This document shows, one piece after another, positions 26,241 through 34,799 of a stretch of 64,000 nucleotides of DNA. A model generated the notes under the pieces. That model was not told the DNA's origin. It searched no databases and was given only the letters and a program-made list of their open reading frames with translations. Source of the stretch: Acidobacteriota bacterium (lineage in GTDB: Bacteria > Acidobacteriota > Vicinamibacteria > Vicinamibacterales > UBA2999); the NCBI GenBank assembly GCA_016192845.1, contig JACPTI010000077.1, forward strand, positions 22,737-86,736. The letters are read 5' to 3'. Position 1 is the stretch's first letter. Every line of letters begins with the position of its first letter. Position numbers and translations under genes: made by a program.

Positions 26241-28088
26241 TCACAGCTGGCGGCCGACGACGCGCCCGATGGCGCCCTCGGCGCGACGCGCCAGGCGCTT
26301 GGCCGCCACCCCTGCGGTGCGGATCGCGGCCGCGACCTTCCTGGTCGCCCGCCGCATCCGCTTGCGCGCTTCTCGAGATGACTCGTACCACACGCAGTAC
26401 ACGCGCCGGCCCGTCCGCCTGAGGCCGCTCGTCACGCTGCGGTGCCAGGCCTCGTGGATCCGGAATGCCAGCGCCCACGTCCGGACCGCCGCCGTGACGA
26501 ACGGCCGGATCGCGTACACCCAGAGCGGACGATCCTCTGCCAGGGCCCGCGCGACGCGCGCCAGCACAAATGCGAGGGGGCGCAGCGCCGTCCACCGCCA
26601 TGCGGCATCGCGTGGAGCCGGACGAGGGAGGCGTGCCAGCGCCTCGATCGCGCGCGCGAACACGGGGGCCGCCGGAACGTCGATGCCCTGCGGACGGACG
26701 AACCATCGCACGAACTCGCCGCCGGCCGCGCCGGCGCTCGTGCCGCCGCCGATTTCCGCCAGCTGCCGGACGTGCTCGTCGAGGCTTGCAGCCGCCCGGA
26801 CCAGCCCCGTCCCGCCGACGAGGTACTGAAAGTGGAGCGTGCCCTCCTGCGCGTGAGCGAACTGCGGGGCCCGCACCGTGAACACCGGCCGGCCGACGAT
26901 GCCGGCCTCGATTTGTGCGCTGGTGTTGATGCCAACCACGCCGGCGCTGTAGTACAGCGAATCGAAGTAATCGCGGCGGAAGTCGGGGGCGGTCGGGTCC
27001 GTTCCAATCGGCGGCCAGAGCGCGACGTTGCCGAACCCCGACGCATCGAACGCCTGCCACTGGCGGGCGTTGGCCGGATGCGGCCGAATCAGCACGCCGA
27101 GGCGCGCCACGGCGGGATCGGCGCTGGCGCGCACCGCCGCCAGCCACTCGTCGGCGAACGGCACCTCGTCCGGCGCGATGAACACCGAGGATCCAACGTA
27201 GAGCAGGAACGGGCGGCCGGGATCGAGTCCGACCGTCCGGCAGAAATCCTCACGCGAGCGGCTCGGCCTTGCCTCGAACCACGGGTCGAAGAGCTGCGCA
27301 CCGGTGACGGCCACCCGCCCGGGCGCGACGCCGTGCAGCTCGACGGCCTCCCGCTTCTGCGCCTCGTTCCAGACGACGACATGCTCTGGAATGACGCGGA
27401 TGAGGCCCTTGCTCGTCAGGTTGTCCCAGCTCGCCACGCATAACGCGCTGCGGATGCCGAGCTGCCGGGCGCATTTGATGTAGTCCACCTGCTGCGATCC
27501 GAGCTCGACGAGGGGCGTCACCAGCAGCAGATCCGGATTGTGCTCTCGCACGAATGCCTCGAGCGTCCGGTTGGGCGGGATCGTGTACTCGACCGCCGAA
27601 AGCGCGCCTGCCAGCGCCGTCCGCGCCGCCGCGCCCCCGCGGGCCACGAGGCGGATCCAGCGGCGATACACCTGCGGCACACGCTTCTCGGCGCGGGCGC
27701 GCAGCGCCGCGGCGTACGCAAACACAGGATCGAAGAACCGGAGGTAGTCGACGAGCAGGCGGACCGTGGTCGCCAGGCTCTCCCACGCTTCCTCGCGTCC
27801 CTCGCGTGACCAGGGCGACGACGCCAGCGGCGCGCCGCTGCGGATTGCCTCGCGGTCGCCCCGGGCGAGGAACTCGCGGACGCTCTCCGGCCGCTCCGGC
27901 GTCGAGCCGCAGGTCACGCCGGGCGAGCGCTCCGCCAGCCGTCTGGCGGTCACATCCTCGCCAAGCTTCGTCCGGCTCACCTCGAAGGCAACGTGCACGT
28001 CGTGGCCGGCGGCCGCCAGCGCCTGCAGCGCATCGTCGTAGTACCGCACGAAGCCCGGGTGAAGCATCACGAACAGGATGCGACTCAC
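26241..28088 (-). CDS. SWD[HN]L-family putative GT-B glycosyltransferase, copy 3, basic C-terminal tail
   Basis: SRILFVMLHPGFVRYYDDALQALAAAGHDVHVAFE; SWDNLTSKGLIRVIPEHVVVWNEAQKREAVELHGVAPGRVAVTGAQLFDPWF; YFDSLYYSAGVVGINTSAQIEAGIVGR. Confidence 0.7.
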   Translation of the reverse strand: MSRILFVMLHPGFVRYYDDALQALAAAGHDVHVAFEVSRTKLGEDVTARRLAERSPGVTCGSTPERPESVREFLARGDREAIRSGAPLASSPWSREGREEAWESLATTVRLLVDYLRFFDPVFAYAAALRARAEKRVPQVYRRWIRLVARGGAAARTALAGALSAVEYTIPPNRTLEAFVREHNPDLLLVTPLVELGSQQVDYIKCARQLGIRSALCVASWDNLTSKGLIRVIPEHVVVWNEAQKREAVELHGVAPGRVAVTGAQLFDPWFEARPSRSREDFCRTVGLDPGRPFLLYVGSSVFIAPDEVPFADEWLAAVRASADPAVARLGVLIRPHPANARQWQAFDASGFGNVALWPPIGTDPTAPDFRRDYFDSLYYSAGVVGINTSAQIEAGIVGRPVFTVRAPQFAHAQEGTLHFQYLVGGTGLVRAAASLDEHVRQLAEIGGGTSAGAAGGEFVRWFVRPQGIDVPAAPVFARAIEALARLPRPAPRDAAWRWTALRPLAFVLARVARALAEDRPLWVYAIRPFVTAAVRTWALAFRIHEAWHRSVTSGLRRTGRRVYCVWYESSREARKRMRRATRKVAAAIRTAGVAAKRLARRAEGAIGRVVGRQL

Positions 28089-29014
28089 AGCGCGCGCTCC
28101 GCCTGCACACGGGCCAACCGGCCGTCGCCGATGAACCCGCTCGCCCCGTCCCACTCGGCCACGTGACGGACGTGTCCCATCGCGACGCCCGCATCCGCGA
28201 CGGCCTGGCGAAACCGTCTCTGCGCGTCGCTCTCGCGCCACCCGGTGCGAACGCCCTCCACCATCTCCCCTACCGCGGCGGTGATCTCGGCCGCGCTCGT
28301 CGCCCGGTAGCCGTAGTTGCGGGAGTTGCGGAAGTAGCGTTCGGTCAACAGCTCCTGAATCGCCAGCGGACGGCCGGTGTCGAGATCGACGGCCGTGGCC
28401 AGCGTGAAGATGCCATCTCGCCGCACCGGATAGGCCGTGAACGCGTCGTGAGCGTCGATCCGCAGCGACGGGGTATGGCCGATCAACGCGGCCTGCTGCA
28501 GCTCGGCGCTGCTGCAGACCACAAACGCGCTGGTCAGGAGCAGGTACAGGTCGAGCACTGGCGTTCGGCGGGGGTCTGACGCCACGTCCAGCACATCCCG
28601 GCCGCGCAACGGTCCCGCCACGGGGTTGCCGATGCGCACGATCCGGAAGCCCTCGGCAGACAGGCGCTCGATGGCGTCGGACAACCGGTCGGCGCGCTGC
28701 CCTATTTCGACCGTGACAATCGGTTGTCCCGGCACGATTCCACACTCCATCGCGAGCCGGCGGCCGCGCTGCTCGTCATCCGCAGACAGCCGGGTCGGAG
28801 CCGCATCGGCGAGCGCCCGCCGATTCCAGCGCGGCACGACGCCGCGCTGTTCTTCGACCGCAGACCGGCGGAGCGCGCGATCCGCCGCGTGGCGCAGGCG
28901 CACCCGGATCTGGTACGGCAGCCGCTCGTCGCCGGCCTGCCGCCGCAGCTCGCGGTGCCACTCGCGCCAGAACGACGCGGCGAGCACGTGCAGGCGCGGG
29001 TATTTCGCCGACAC
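28085..29014 (-). CDS. Putative glycosyltransferase (TIGR04372-like)
   Basis: IVTVEIGQRADRLSDAIERLSAEGFRIVRIGNP; YLLLTSAFVVCSSAELQQAALIGHTPSLRIDAHDAF; ERYFRNSRNYGYR. GTG start inferred. Confidence 0.5.
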   Translation of the reverse strand: MSAKYPRLHVLAASFWREWHRELRRQAGDERLPYQIRVRLRHAADRALRRSAVEEQRGVVPRWNRRALADAAPTRLSADDEQRGRRLAMECGIVPGQPIVTVEIGQRADRLSDAIERLSAEGFRIVRIGNPVAGPLRGRDVLDVASDPRRTPVLDLYLLLTSAFVVCSSAELQQAALIGHTPSLRIDAHDAFTAYPVRRDGIFTLATAVDLDTGRPLAIQELLTERYFRNSRNYGYRATSAAEITAAVGEMVEGVRTGWRESDAQRRFRQAVADAGVAMGHVRHVAEWDGASGFIGDGRLARVQAERAL

Positions 29015-29016
29015 GA

Positions 29017-31176
29017 TCAGGGTGATGGCGAGCCGCCGGAACCGCGAAGCCCGAGCCGGTGCGTGAGCATCAGCACCTCGTACACCGCGCGGCGCGCCGC
29101 GCGGCGCATCCGTCCCCTCGCCGTCCTGGCGCCGACGAGCGTGTTGTAGACCGCGTGATGGTAGTAGTGCTTGATCTGCTTCTTCAGCCAGAACAGCCGG
29201 CTGATCGCGCGGCCGAGCGCATGCGACGTCTCCGTCTTGCGGAAGTGCCGCCATCCGTAGGTGACCTGGTACCGCAGGAGCATCCCCACCCATTGCCGCC
29301 GCGTGAGGTTCAGAAAACGGTGGTTGCGGGCCACGTACTCACGCCAGAGCACGAAGATGTGCTGCAGCCACGGCGGCCAGGAAAACCAGCGCGGCATTGC
29401 GTCCGGCAGCATCAGCGTCGTCGCCTGCCGTTCGATGCTGGTGCCGTTGGACTGCCGCCGCGACCAGAGCACCTCGCGCACCTGGCGGATGCGGCCCTGC
29501 AGCGTGAGCTCGGCGACGAGCAGCCGATCGGGGCGCAGCACCGGCCGGAAGATGCCGGCCCGCTGAAGCGCATCGAGCCGCATCAGCCCGTACACCATGT
29601 CGCCTGCGCCTACGCCTTCGCGGCAGAGGTGCTTCCACCTGGCGTCAAGGTCCACGTACGCGGCGGTGTCGAACAGACGGGGACCTTTGTCGATCTCCTG
29701 CCCGTTCGGCAGCACGCGTCGGGTCACCGGATAGGCGAGTACGGTCCCCGCATCGGAGTCGAGTTCCGCGACGAGCCGTTCGAGCCACCGCGGATGCCAC
29801 CAGTCGTGGTCGCTCACCCACGCGAAGTACTCCGCGGAGGGCCACTCCCGCGCGGCCGTTTCCGCGACCTCGCGCCAGGTGGCAATCATCGCCTGCCGCT
29901 CTGCGTGTCTGATGTACCGCAGGCGGCGGTCGCGCTCGACATATCGCCGCGCGATCGCCTCGGTGTCATCCGTCGAGGCGTCGTCCAGCATCAGGAGCGC
30001 GAAATTCGAGTACGTCTGCGCCAGCAGCGACTCCAGCGCGTGCGGCAGCCGTCGCGCGTTGTTGTACAGCGTCATCCCGAGCACGACGCGAGGGCTGCCA
30101 CCGGCCGCGGTGGACGCCGTCGGGCGTGGCACAGCGGCAACGCTACGCCGACGGAACGCCGGGGCGAGCCGTCCGACCAGGTGCCGGTACCTCGGTTCGG
30201 CGGAAGCGTAGGGTCTGGAGGGCGTCTTGGGCGGCCGCTTCACCGCACTTATGTGGTCGGTCTCGAGGACGGCCACCTCGGTGAGATCGTAGGAGTCCGA
30301 AAGGGCCAGACTGACGCTCGTCAGCTGCGCGTTGTACGGGGAGCGCTCGCGATTCAAGCTGTACAGCAGGGGGCAACCGGCCGTCGCCGCCATGGACGCA
30401 TACCCGCGCACCTGCGCGTCGGTCATCTCCTGAAACGACGCAACGTTGATCGTCAGGTCCAGCGACAGCACGGAGGCGAGGCGGCACAGGAAGTTGGGCA
30501 CGAACACGAAATCGGCATCGCGCCAGCCGTCGACCGCCGACGTCTCGGACGTGCCCGCGAACAGCAGCCGTGCGTCGGGAAACACGACGCCGAGGTAGGT
30601 TGCCGAGAACAGGAACAATTCCGGCAGATCGACGATGACGTACGTTGCGCGGGGAAAGAGGGTCCTGAACTGATACGCGAAGCCGCCCCACCCCGCGCCG
30701 ATCTCGCAGACGACGGGCCGATCGAGCCCTCGGACGGCGTCCAGCACGCCGCCACGCTCCATGCCGATGAGCACCTCGTAGAACTTCAGTGTGTCGACGT
30801 TGAGCAGACGCCCATCGATCGGGTAGCCGAACCCGCCGAGTGCCGGCGACTCCGGCACGAGCAGGCTGTCGCCGCCGATGGCACGCAGCGCCTGCAGGCG
30901 CGCCTTGAAGTGCTCCCGGCGGCCGTCGCGCTTGTTGCGGTAATCGTACGGGCGCACGCTCGTGATGTGGTAGGCATGGTGGCGGAGCTTGTTCACGATG
31001 AGCGGCGAGGCGTCGATCATGTACTCGATGTACTCGATGTACTCGAGCTCTTCCGCCCAGTACGCGCTCGGCCTTCCCTCCGCGCTGCCCGCGCCGGCGC
31101 GCGTCATGGCCAGCACGGCGTCCCGTGCACGCAGGTAGGACTGGAATGCTGCTGCCGCCCTCAGGTCCTCCGTCAC
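29017..31176 (-). CDS. Fusion: putative sugar O-methyltransferase + family 2-like glycosyltransferase
   Basis: N-term VVCEIGAGWGGFAYQFRTLFPRATYVIVDLPELFLFSATYL; C-term RVVLGMTLYNNARRLPHALESLLAQTYSNFALLMLDDASTDDTEAIA, EYFAWVSDHDWWHPRWLERL. GTGA overlap with the upstream gene. Confidence 0.75.
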   Translation of the reverse strand: MTEDLRAAAAFQSYLRARDAVLAMTRAGAGSAEGRPSAYWAEELEYIEYIEYMIDASPLIVNKLRHHAYHITSVRPYDYRNKRDGRREHFKARLQALRAIGGDSLLVPESPALGGFGYPIDGRLLNVDTLKFYEVLIGMERGGVLDAVRGLDRPVVCEIGAGWGGFAYQFRTLFPRATYVIVDLPELFLFSATYLGVVFPDARLLFAGTSETSAVDGWRDADFVFVPNFLCRLASVLSLDLTINVASFQEMTDAQVRGYASMAATAGCPLLYSLNRERSPYNAQLTSVSLALSDSYDLTEVAVLETDHISAVKRPPKTPSRPYASAEPRYRHLVGRLAPAFRRRSVAAVPRPTASTAAGGSPRVVLGMTLYNNARRLPHALESLLAQTYSNFALLMLDDASTDDTEAIARRYVERDRRLRYIRHAERQAMIATWREVAETAAREWPSAEYFAWVSDHDWWHPRWLERLVAELDSDAGTVLAYPVTRRVLPNGQEIDKGPRLFDTAAYVDLDARWKHLCREGVGAGDMVYGLMRLDALQRAGIFRPVLRPDRLLVAELTLQGRIRQVREVLWSRRQSNGTSIERQATTLMLPDAMPRWFSWPPWLQHIFVLWREYVARNHRFLNLTRRQWVGMLLRYQVTYGWRHFRKTETSHALGRAISRLFWLKKQIKHYYHHAVYNTLVGARTARGRMRRAARRAVYEVLMLTHRLGLRGSGGSPSP
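31021..31047. repeat. 9-bp in-frame tandem repeat (GTACTCGA[TG] x3)
   Basis: gtactcgat gtactcgat gtactcgag; encodes LEYIEYIEYM. Confidence 0.8.
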
Positions 31177-32147
31177 GCGTCCTCCCGGGAGAACGTTTCG
31201 GCCGGCGGAGGCTCGGCCGCAGTGTACGGGGGCAGATCGCGCGTGTCGACCCGTGGCAGCTCGTACCGGTTCTCGCGGCCCGGCTTCACGCGGCGGCGGA
31301 CCGTGTTGAATGCGAGCGAATAGCCCGACTCGCGCAGGATGCGCAGCGTCTCGCGCGTGTAGGTGTGCGGCCCCCCCCAGGGGTAGCAGAACGGAACCGT
31401 GGCCTGTCCCGTGAGGGCGCGGATCCACGCGACACCGGGACGGAGCTCGTCCTCCTGCTCGCCGGGCGAGAGGCGCGCGAGCATGCGATGGCTCCGCGTG
31501 TGGTATCCAAACGTCATCCCTGCAGCGGCCATCTCCTGAATCATCCCGGGATTCAGGTACAGGCGCCCGGCGAACGCCGCCGAATCCCCGATGTAGCGCG
31601 TGAACAGCTCTTCCAGCACGCGCTCGGCCTCGGTGAACGGCAACTGGTGGCTGACGAAGTGCTTGATGGCGCGGTCGTTGTCATCCTCCCACGGAGCCAC
31701 GCCGAAGACCTCGGGGCCGGCCGCACGGGGGATTCCCGGCGCAGCGCAGGCCTGGAGCAACGCGCGGCTGAATGCCTCCACACCGAGACGCGCGAGCAGC
31801 AGCTGCACCTTGTGAACGGCAAGCAGCCGCGGCGACGTGCCGCAGGCGTCCTGCGAGAGGAAGAACGTGCCGCGCAACCCTCGGGCGCGCAGCAGCGGCA
31901 GCACGGTGTCGTAATGGTCGATCAAGCCGTCATCGAACGTCAGGAGGACCGCATTCGGTGGCAGACTCTCCTCGCGGTCGAGCGCCGCCTCGAAGCGCCG
32001 CAGGTCGATGACCGTGTACTGTCCCTGCAGCCAATCGAGCTGCCGATCGAAGAGTACCGGTGCAAGCGCGCGAATGTCGGGAAACGCCGTCGCCGCGCTG
32101 TCCCGCACGTAGTGATACATCACCACGAGGCACGTGTGGCCGCTCAC
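31173..32147 (-). CDS. Polysaccharide deacetylase family protein (NodB-like)
   Basis: LVVMYHYVRD, VLLTFDDGLIDHYDTVLPLLRARGLRGTFFLS, FGYHTRSHRMLARLSPGEQ, FCYPWGGPHTYTRETLRILRESGYSLAF. Confidence 0.88.
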   Translation of the reverse strand: MSGHTCLVVMYHYVRDSAATAFPDIRALAPVLFDRQLDWLQGQYTVIDLRRFEAALDREESLPPNAVLLTFDDGLIDHYDTVLPLLRARGLRGTFFLSQDACGTSPRLLAVHKVQLLLARLGVEAFSRALLQACAAPGIPRAAGPEVFGVAPWEDDNDRAIKHFVSHQLPFTEAERVLEELFTRYIGDSAAFAGRLYLNPGMIQEMAAAGMTFGYHTRSHRMLARLSPGEQEDELRPGVAWIRALTGQATVPFCYPWGGPHTYTRETLRILRESGYSLAFNTVRRRVKPGRENRYELPRVDTRDLPPYTAAEPPPAETFSREDA

Positions 32148-32941
32148 GCTCGGCGCCCTTTCATGACGACGAGCGAGAGCAGCGCATCGCGTGCGGCCTT
32201 GTTGCGAAGATAGTTGGCAATCATCCCGGTCTCGAAGTTCGTGTAGAGGCGGCGTACTGCCGCCGCCGAGAAGTCCGCGCGTTTGTACACACACCCCTCG
32301 CCGGTCTGCGCGACGGCATCGACGCCGCCGGCGCCCAGGGCGAGTGCTGCGTCGCCGAGCGCGCGCGCGGCGGCGACGATCGCCTTGTTCCCGATGTCAT
32401 GCGGACCGTCGCCGGCACGAATGTCCGGCCTCACGTGGGCGATGATCGGACCGGTATCGACGCCTGCATCGAGAAAATGAATGGTCGCGCCGCAGTACTC
32501 CGGCTCGCCATTGACGAGGGGCCAGAAGTTGGTCCCCGCGCCGCGGTAGTACGGGGAGAGGCCGAGGTGGATGTTGATGATGCGTCCGGGAAAGCTGTCG
32601 ATCATCGGCCGCTTCAGCAGGCCGGTCCCAAACACCAGCACGACGTCGGGCTCGAAGCGGCGCATCACCGCGATCTCGTCCGGGTCGTTGCAGCCGCCCG
32701 CCGCCACCTGCCGCGACGGCGGCCCGACACCGGTCGCGCCGGTGAAGTAGGCCTCCTCGGACGCGTCGCGGTCCGCAAAGTGAAGCCTGATCACGCAGGC
32801 GTCCTCGTCCGACGCCGCGTATTTGAGCGGATCGAACGCCTTCTGCTCGCGCCACACGCAGGCAACCTCGAGCCGCGACGCAAGACTGTTCGCCACGTAC
32901 ATGTGGCGTCGGAGAGCACTGGTCAGCACAATCGCCCGCAT
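32144..32941 (-). CDS. Formyltransferase family protein (methionyl-tRNA formyltransferase-like fold)
   Basis: IINIHLGLSPYYRGAGTNFWPLVNGEPEYCGATIHFLDAGVDTGPIIAHVRPDI. Confidence 0.85.
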   Translation of the reverse strand: MRAIVLTSALRRHMYVANSLASRLEVACVWREQKAFDPLKYAASDEDACVIRLHFADRDASEEAYFTGATGVGPPSRQVAAGGCNDPDEIAVMRRFEPDVVLVFGTGLLKRPMIDSFPGRIINIHLGLSPYYRGAGTNFWPLVNGEPEYCGATIHFLDAGVDTGPIIAHVRPDIRAGDGPHDIGNKAIVAAARALGDAALALGAGGVDAVAQTGEGCVYKRADFSAAAVRRLYTNFETGMIANYLRNKAARDALLSLVVMKGRRA

Positions 32942-32942
32942 T

Positions 32943-33078
32943 GGACCGCTATGCGGCTCGATGCGCGAATTCTGTACTCGTTGTGGCCCGCATAGCGGTC
33001 CTAGGCGCGCGACGCGCGCCAAGAGATACTGGCGGCCAGCCAAGGGCTCTGCCGGGACATCAAGGACGGAGCCCTTGG
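32943..33078. repeat. Complex intergenic palindromic element, copy 2
   Basis: GGACCGCTATGCGG (32943-32956)/CCGCATAGCGGTCC (32988-33001), then CTAGGCGCGCGACGCGCGCCAAGAGATACTGGCGGCCAG, then CCAAGGGCTC (33040-33049)/GAGCCCTTGG (33069-33078); shares about 56 nt with copy 1. Confidence 0.85.
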
Positions 33079-33083
33079 CTGGG

Positions 33084-34799
33084 TCACTCGCCCTGGCTGC
33101 CCGGCAGCTGGCCGCGCCACAGCCCCACCATGTAGAGCGCGCGATAGGTCGTCACGGCGATCCGGTGGCGTGTCTTGCGCAGGGTGCTCTTGACCACCTT
33201 GCCCGCCCGCATCGCCGTGTCGCGGCGGCGCCGCCACGCCTTGCGGCGCACCTTGTCGTGCTGCCGCCTCTCCTTCGCCCGCCGCCGCGCGTCCACCGAC
33301 CGTTCGACGGACGCGGCGTGCTCGTCCAGGGCGTCGGCACGCTGATCGTTCATCAACCATCGGCCGACGCCGCCGCGCGACCATGCGGCCGCCGCGGTCA
33401 CCGGCGGACGAAGCCAGACGCCTCGGTCGAGCGACGGATCGGGACGCGCGCCCTCGCGGTGCAGCCGTTCGAGCGCGTCCGCGAATGTCGGCGTGGCCGG
33501 CGTCTCGAGGCCGGCGGGCCGCACGAAGGTCTTCAGGAACTGCCGATTCCGCCGGTCGCGCGATCCGTCCAGCGCAATGGCCTCGACCAGCTGCGCGAAG
33601 TGCGTGTCGAGATCGGCAGCCGTCCTGAGCGGGCCTCCCTGGTCGCCTGTCAGGTACCGGAAGTGAATCATCTCCTCCTGATGCATCCGGTACTCGGGCA
33701 GCGTAAACGTCAGCACCGGCCGTTCGACGATCGCCGCCTCCACGAAGGCGGTCGTCACGAGGCCGATCACGGCGGCGCTGTAGTACAGCGAGTCGAAGTA
33801 GTCGCCGCGGGACTCCCGGTCGATCGGGTTCCGGCCGTGAAACGCGACGTTCGCGAACCGGTCGAGCCGGATGCCCGTCCATTCCTTCACCCTCTCGGGA
33901 TGCGGGCGCACCAGCACACCGAGGTCGCGCAGCCGCGGATCCGGATGGCGGCGCAGCGCCTCGATCCACCGCACCACGAGCGCCGGCTCCGGCGGGTCCG
34001 GCGCGGGTGTGAGGGCGGAATGCACCCACAACACGAACGGACGGTCCGCCCGCAGGCCAACTGCGCCGCAGAAGGCCTCGCGGCTGCGCTCCGGCGTGCG
34101 TATGAACCATTGGTCGTAGCACTGGGCGCCGGTCAGGACCATGCGATCGGCGGGCAGCCCGTGCATCTCGATCGCCTCCTGCCGCTGGACGTCGTTCCAG
34201 ACGATCACCTGGTCGGGCACGACATGGATCAACGCCTTGCTCGACAGATGGTCCCAGCTGAGGATGGCGGCCGACACCGGCAGCTTCAGCGCCCGCGCCG
34301 CCTTCAGCAGGTCGAGCTGCTGCGAGCGCGAGTAGGTCAGGGCGATGAGGACGAGCACGTCGGGAGCATGGCCACGCAGGTACTCGACCATGCGCTCGCT
34401 GGTCGGCATCAGACGTTCGAAGCGCGTGAGCGCAGCGAGCGTGCCCCGGCGGCCGACGACCGGCGCGCGCGTCGCCCACCGGACGATGCGCGCCGTGCGC
34501 TCCGCGGCGCGGACCCGCAGCTTGTCCGGATACCGGGGCTCGAGGGCACGCACGTAGTCGAGCGCCACCCGCATGCGCCGGGCCGCGTCGAACCACGGTT
34601 CGTTCTCGAGCGACGGCAGGAGGTCCCACGTGATGCCGGAATGCCCGGCGGCCAGGCGCTCGACGAGCTGCTCGCCCCCGAGCGCCTCCGGCTCCTCCGC
34701 CGTCAGATGCACCAGGTGCCCGCGCGAGGCCAGCTCCAGCACGACGGAATCGAAGTTCCGGAACTGCGCCAAGTGGAGCCCTGCGAAGAGAACCTTCAT
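33084..34799 (-). CDS. SWD[HN]L-family putative GT-B glycosyltransferase, copy 4
   Basis: MKVLFAGLHLAQFRNFDSVVLELASRGHLVHLTAE; SWDHLSSKALIHVVPDQVIVWNDVQRQEAIEMHGLPADRMVLTGAQCYDQWF; YFDSLYYSAAVIGLVTTAFVEAAIVER. ATGA overlap with the upstream gene. Confidence 0.7.
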   Translation of the reverse strand: MKVLFAGLHLAQFRNFDSVVLELASRGHLVHLTAEEPEALGGEQLVERLAAGHSGITWDLLPSLENEPWFDAARRMRVALDYVRALEPRYPDKLRVRAAERTARIVRWATRAPVVGRRGTLAALTRFERLMPTSERMVEYLRGHAPDVLVLIALTYSRSQQLDLLKAARALKLPVSAAILSWDHLSSKALIHVVPDQVIVWNDVQRQEAIEMHGLPADRMVLTGAQCYDQWFIRTPERSREAFCGAVGLRADRPFVLWVHSALTPAPDPPEPALVVRWIEALRRHPDPRLRDLGVLVRPHPERVKEWTGIRLDRFANVAFHGRNPIDRESRGDYFDSLYYSAAVIGLVTTAFVEAAIVERPVLTFTLPEYRMHQEEMIHFRYLTGDQGGPLRTAADLDTHFAQLVEAIALDGSRDRRNRQFLKTFVRPAGLETPATPTFADALERLHREGARPDPSLDRGVWLRPPVTAAAAWSRGGVGRWLMNDQRADALDEHAASVERSVDARRRAKERRQHDKVRRKAWRRRRDTAMRAGKVVKSTLRKTRHRIAVTTYRALYMVGLWRGQLPGSQGE

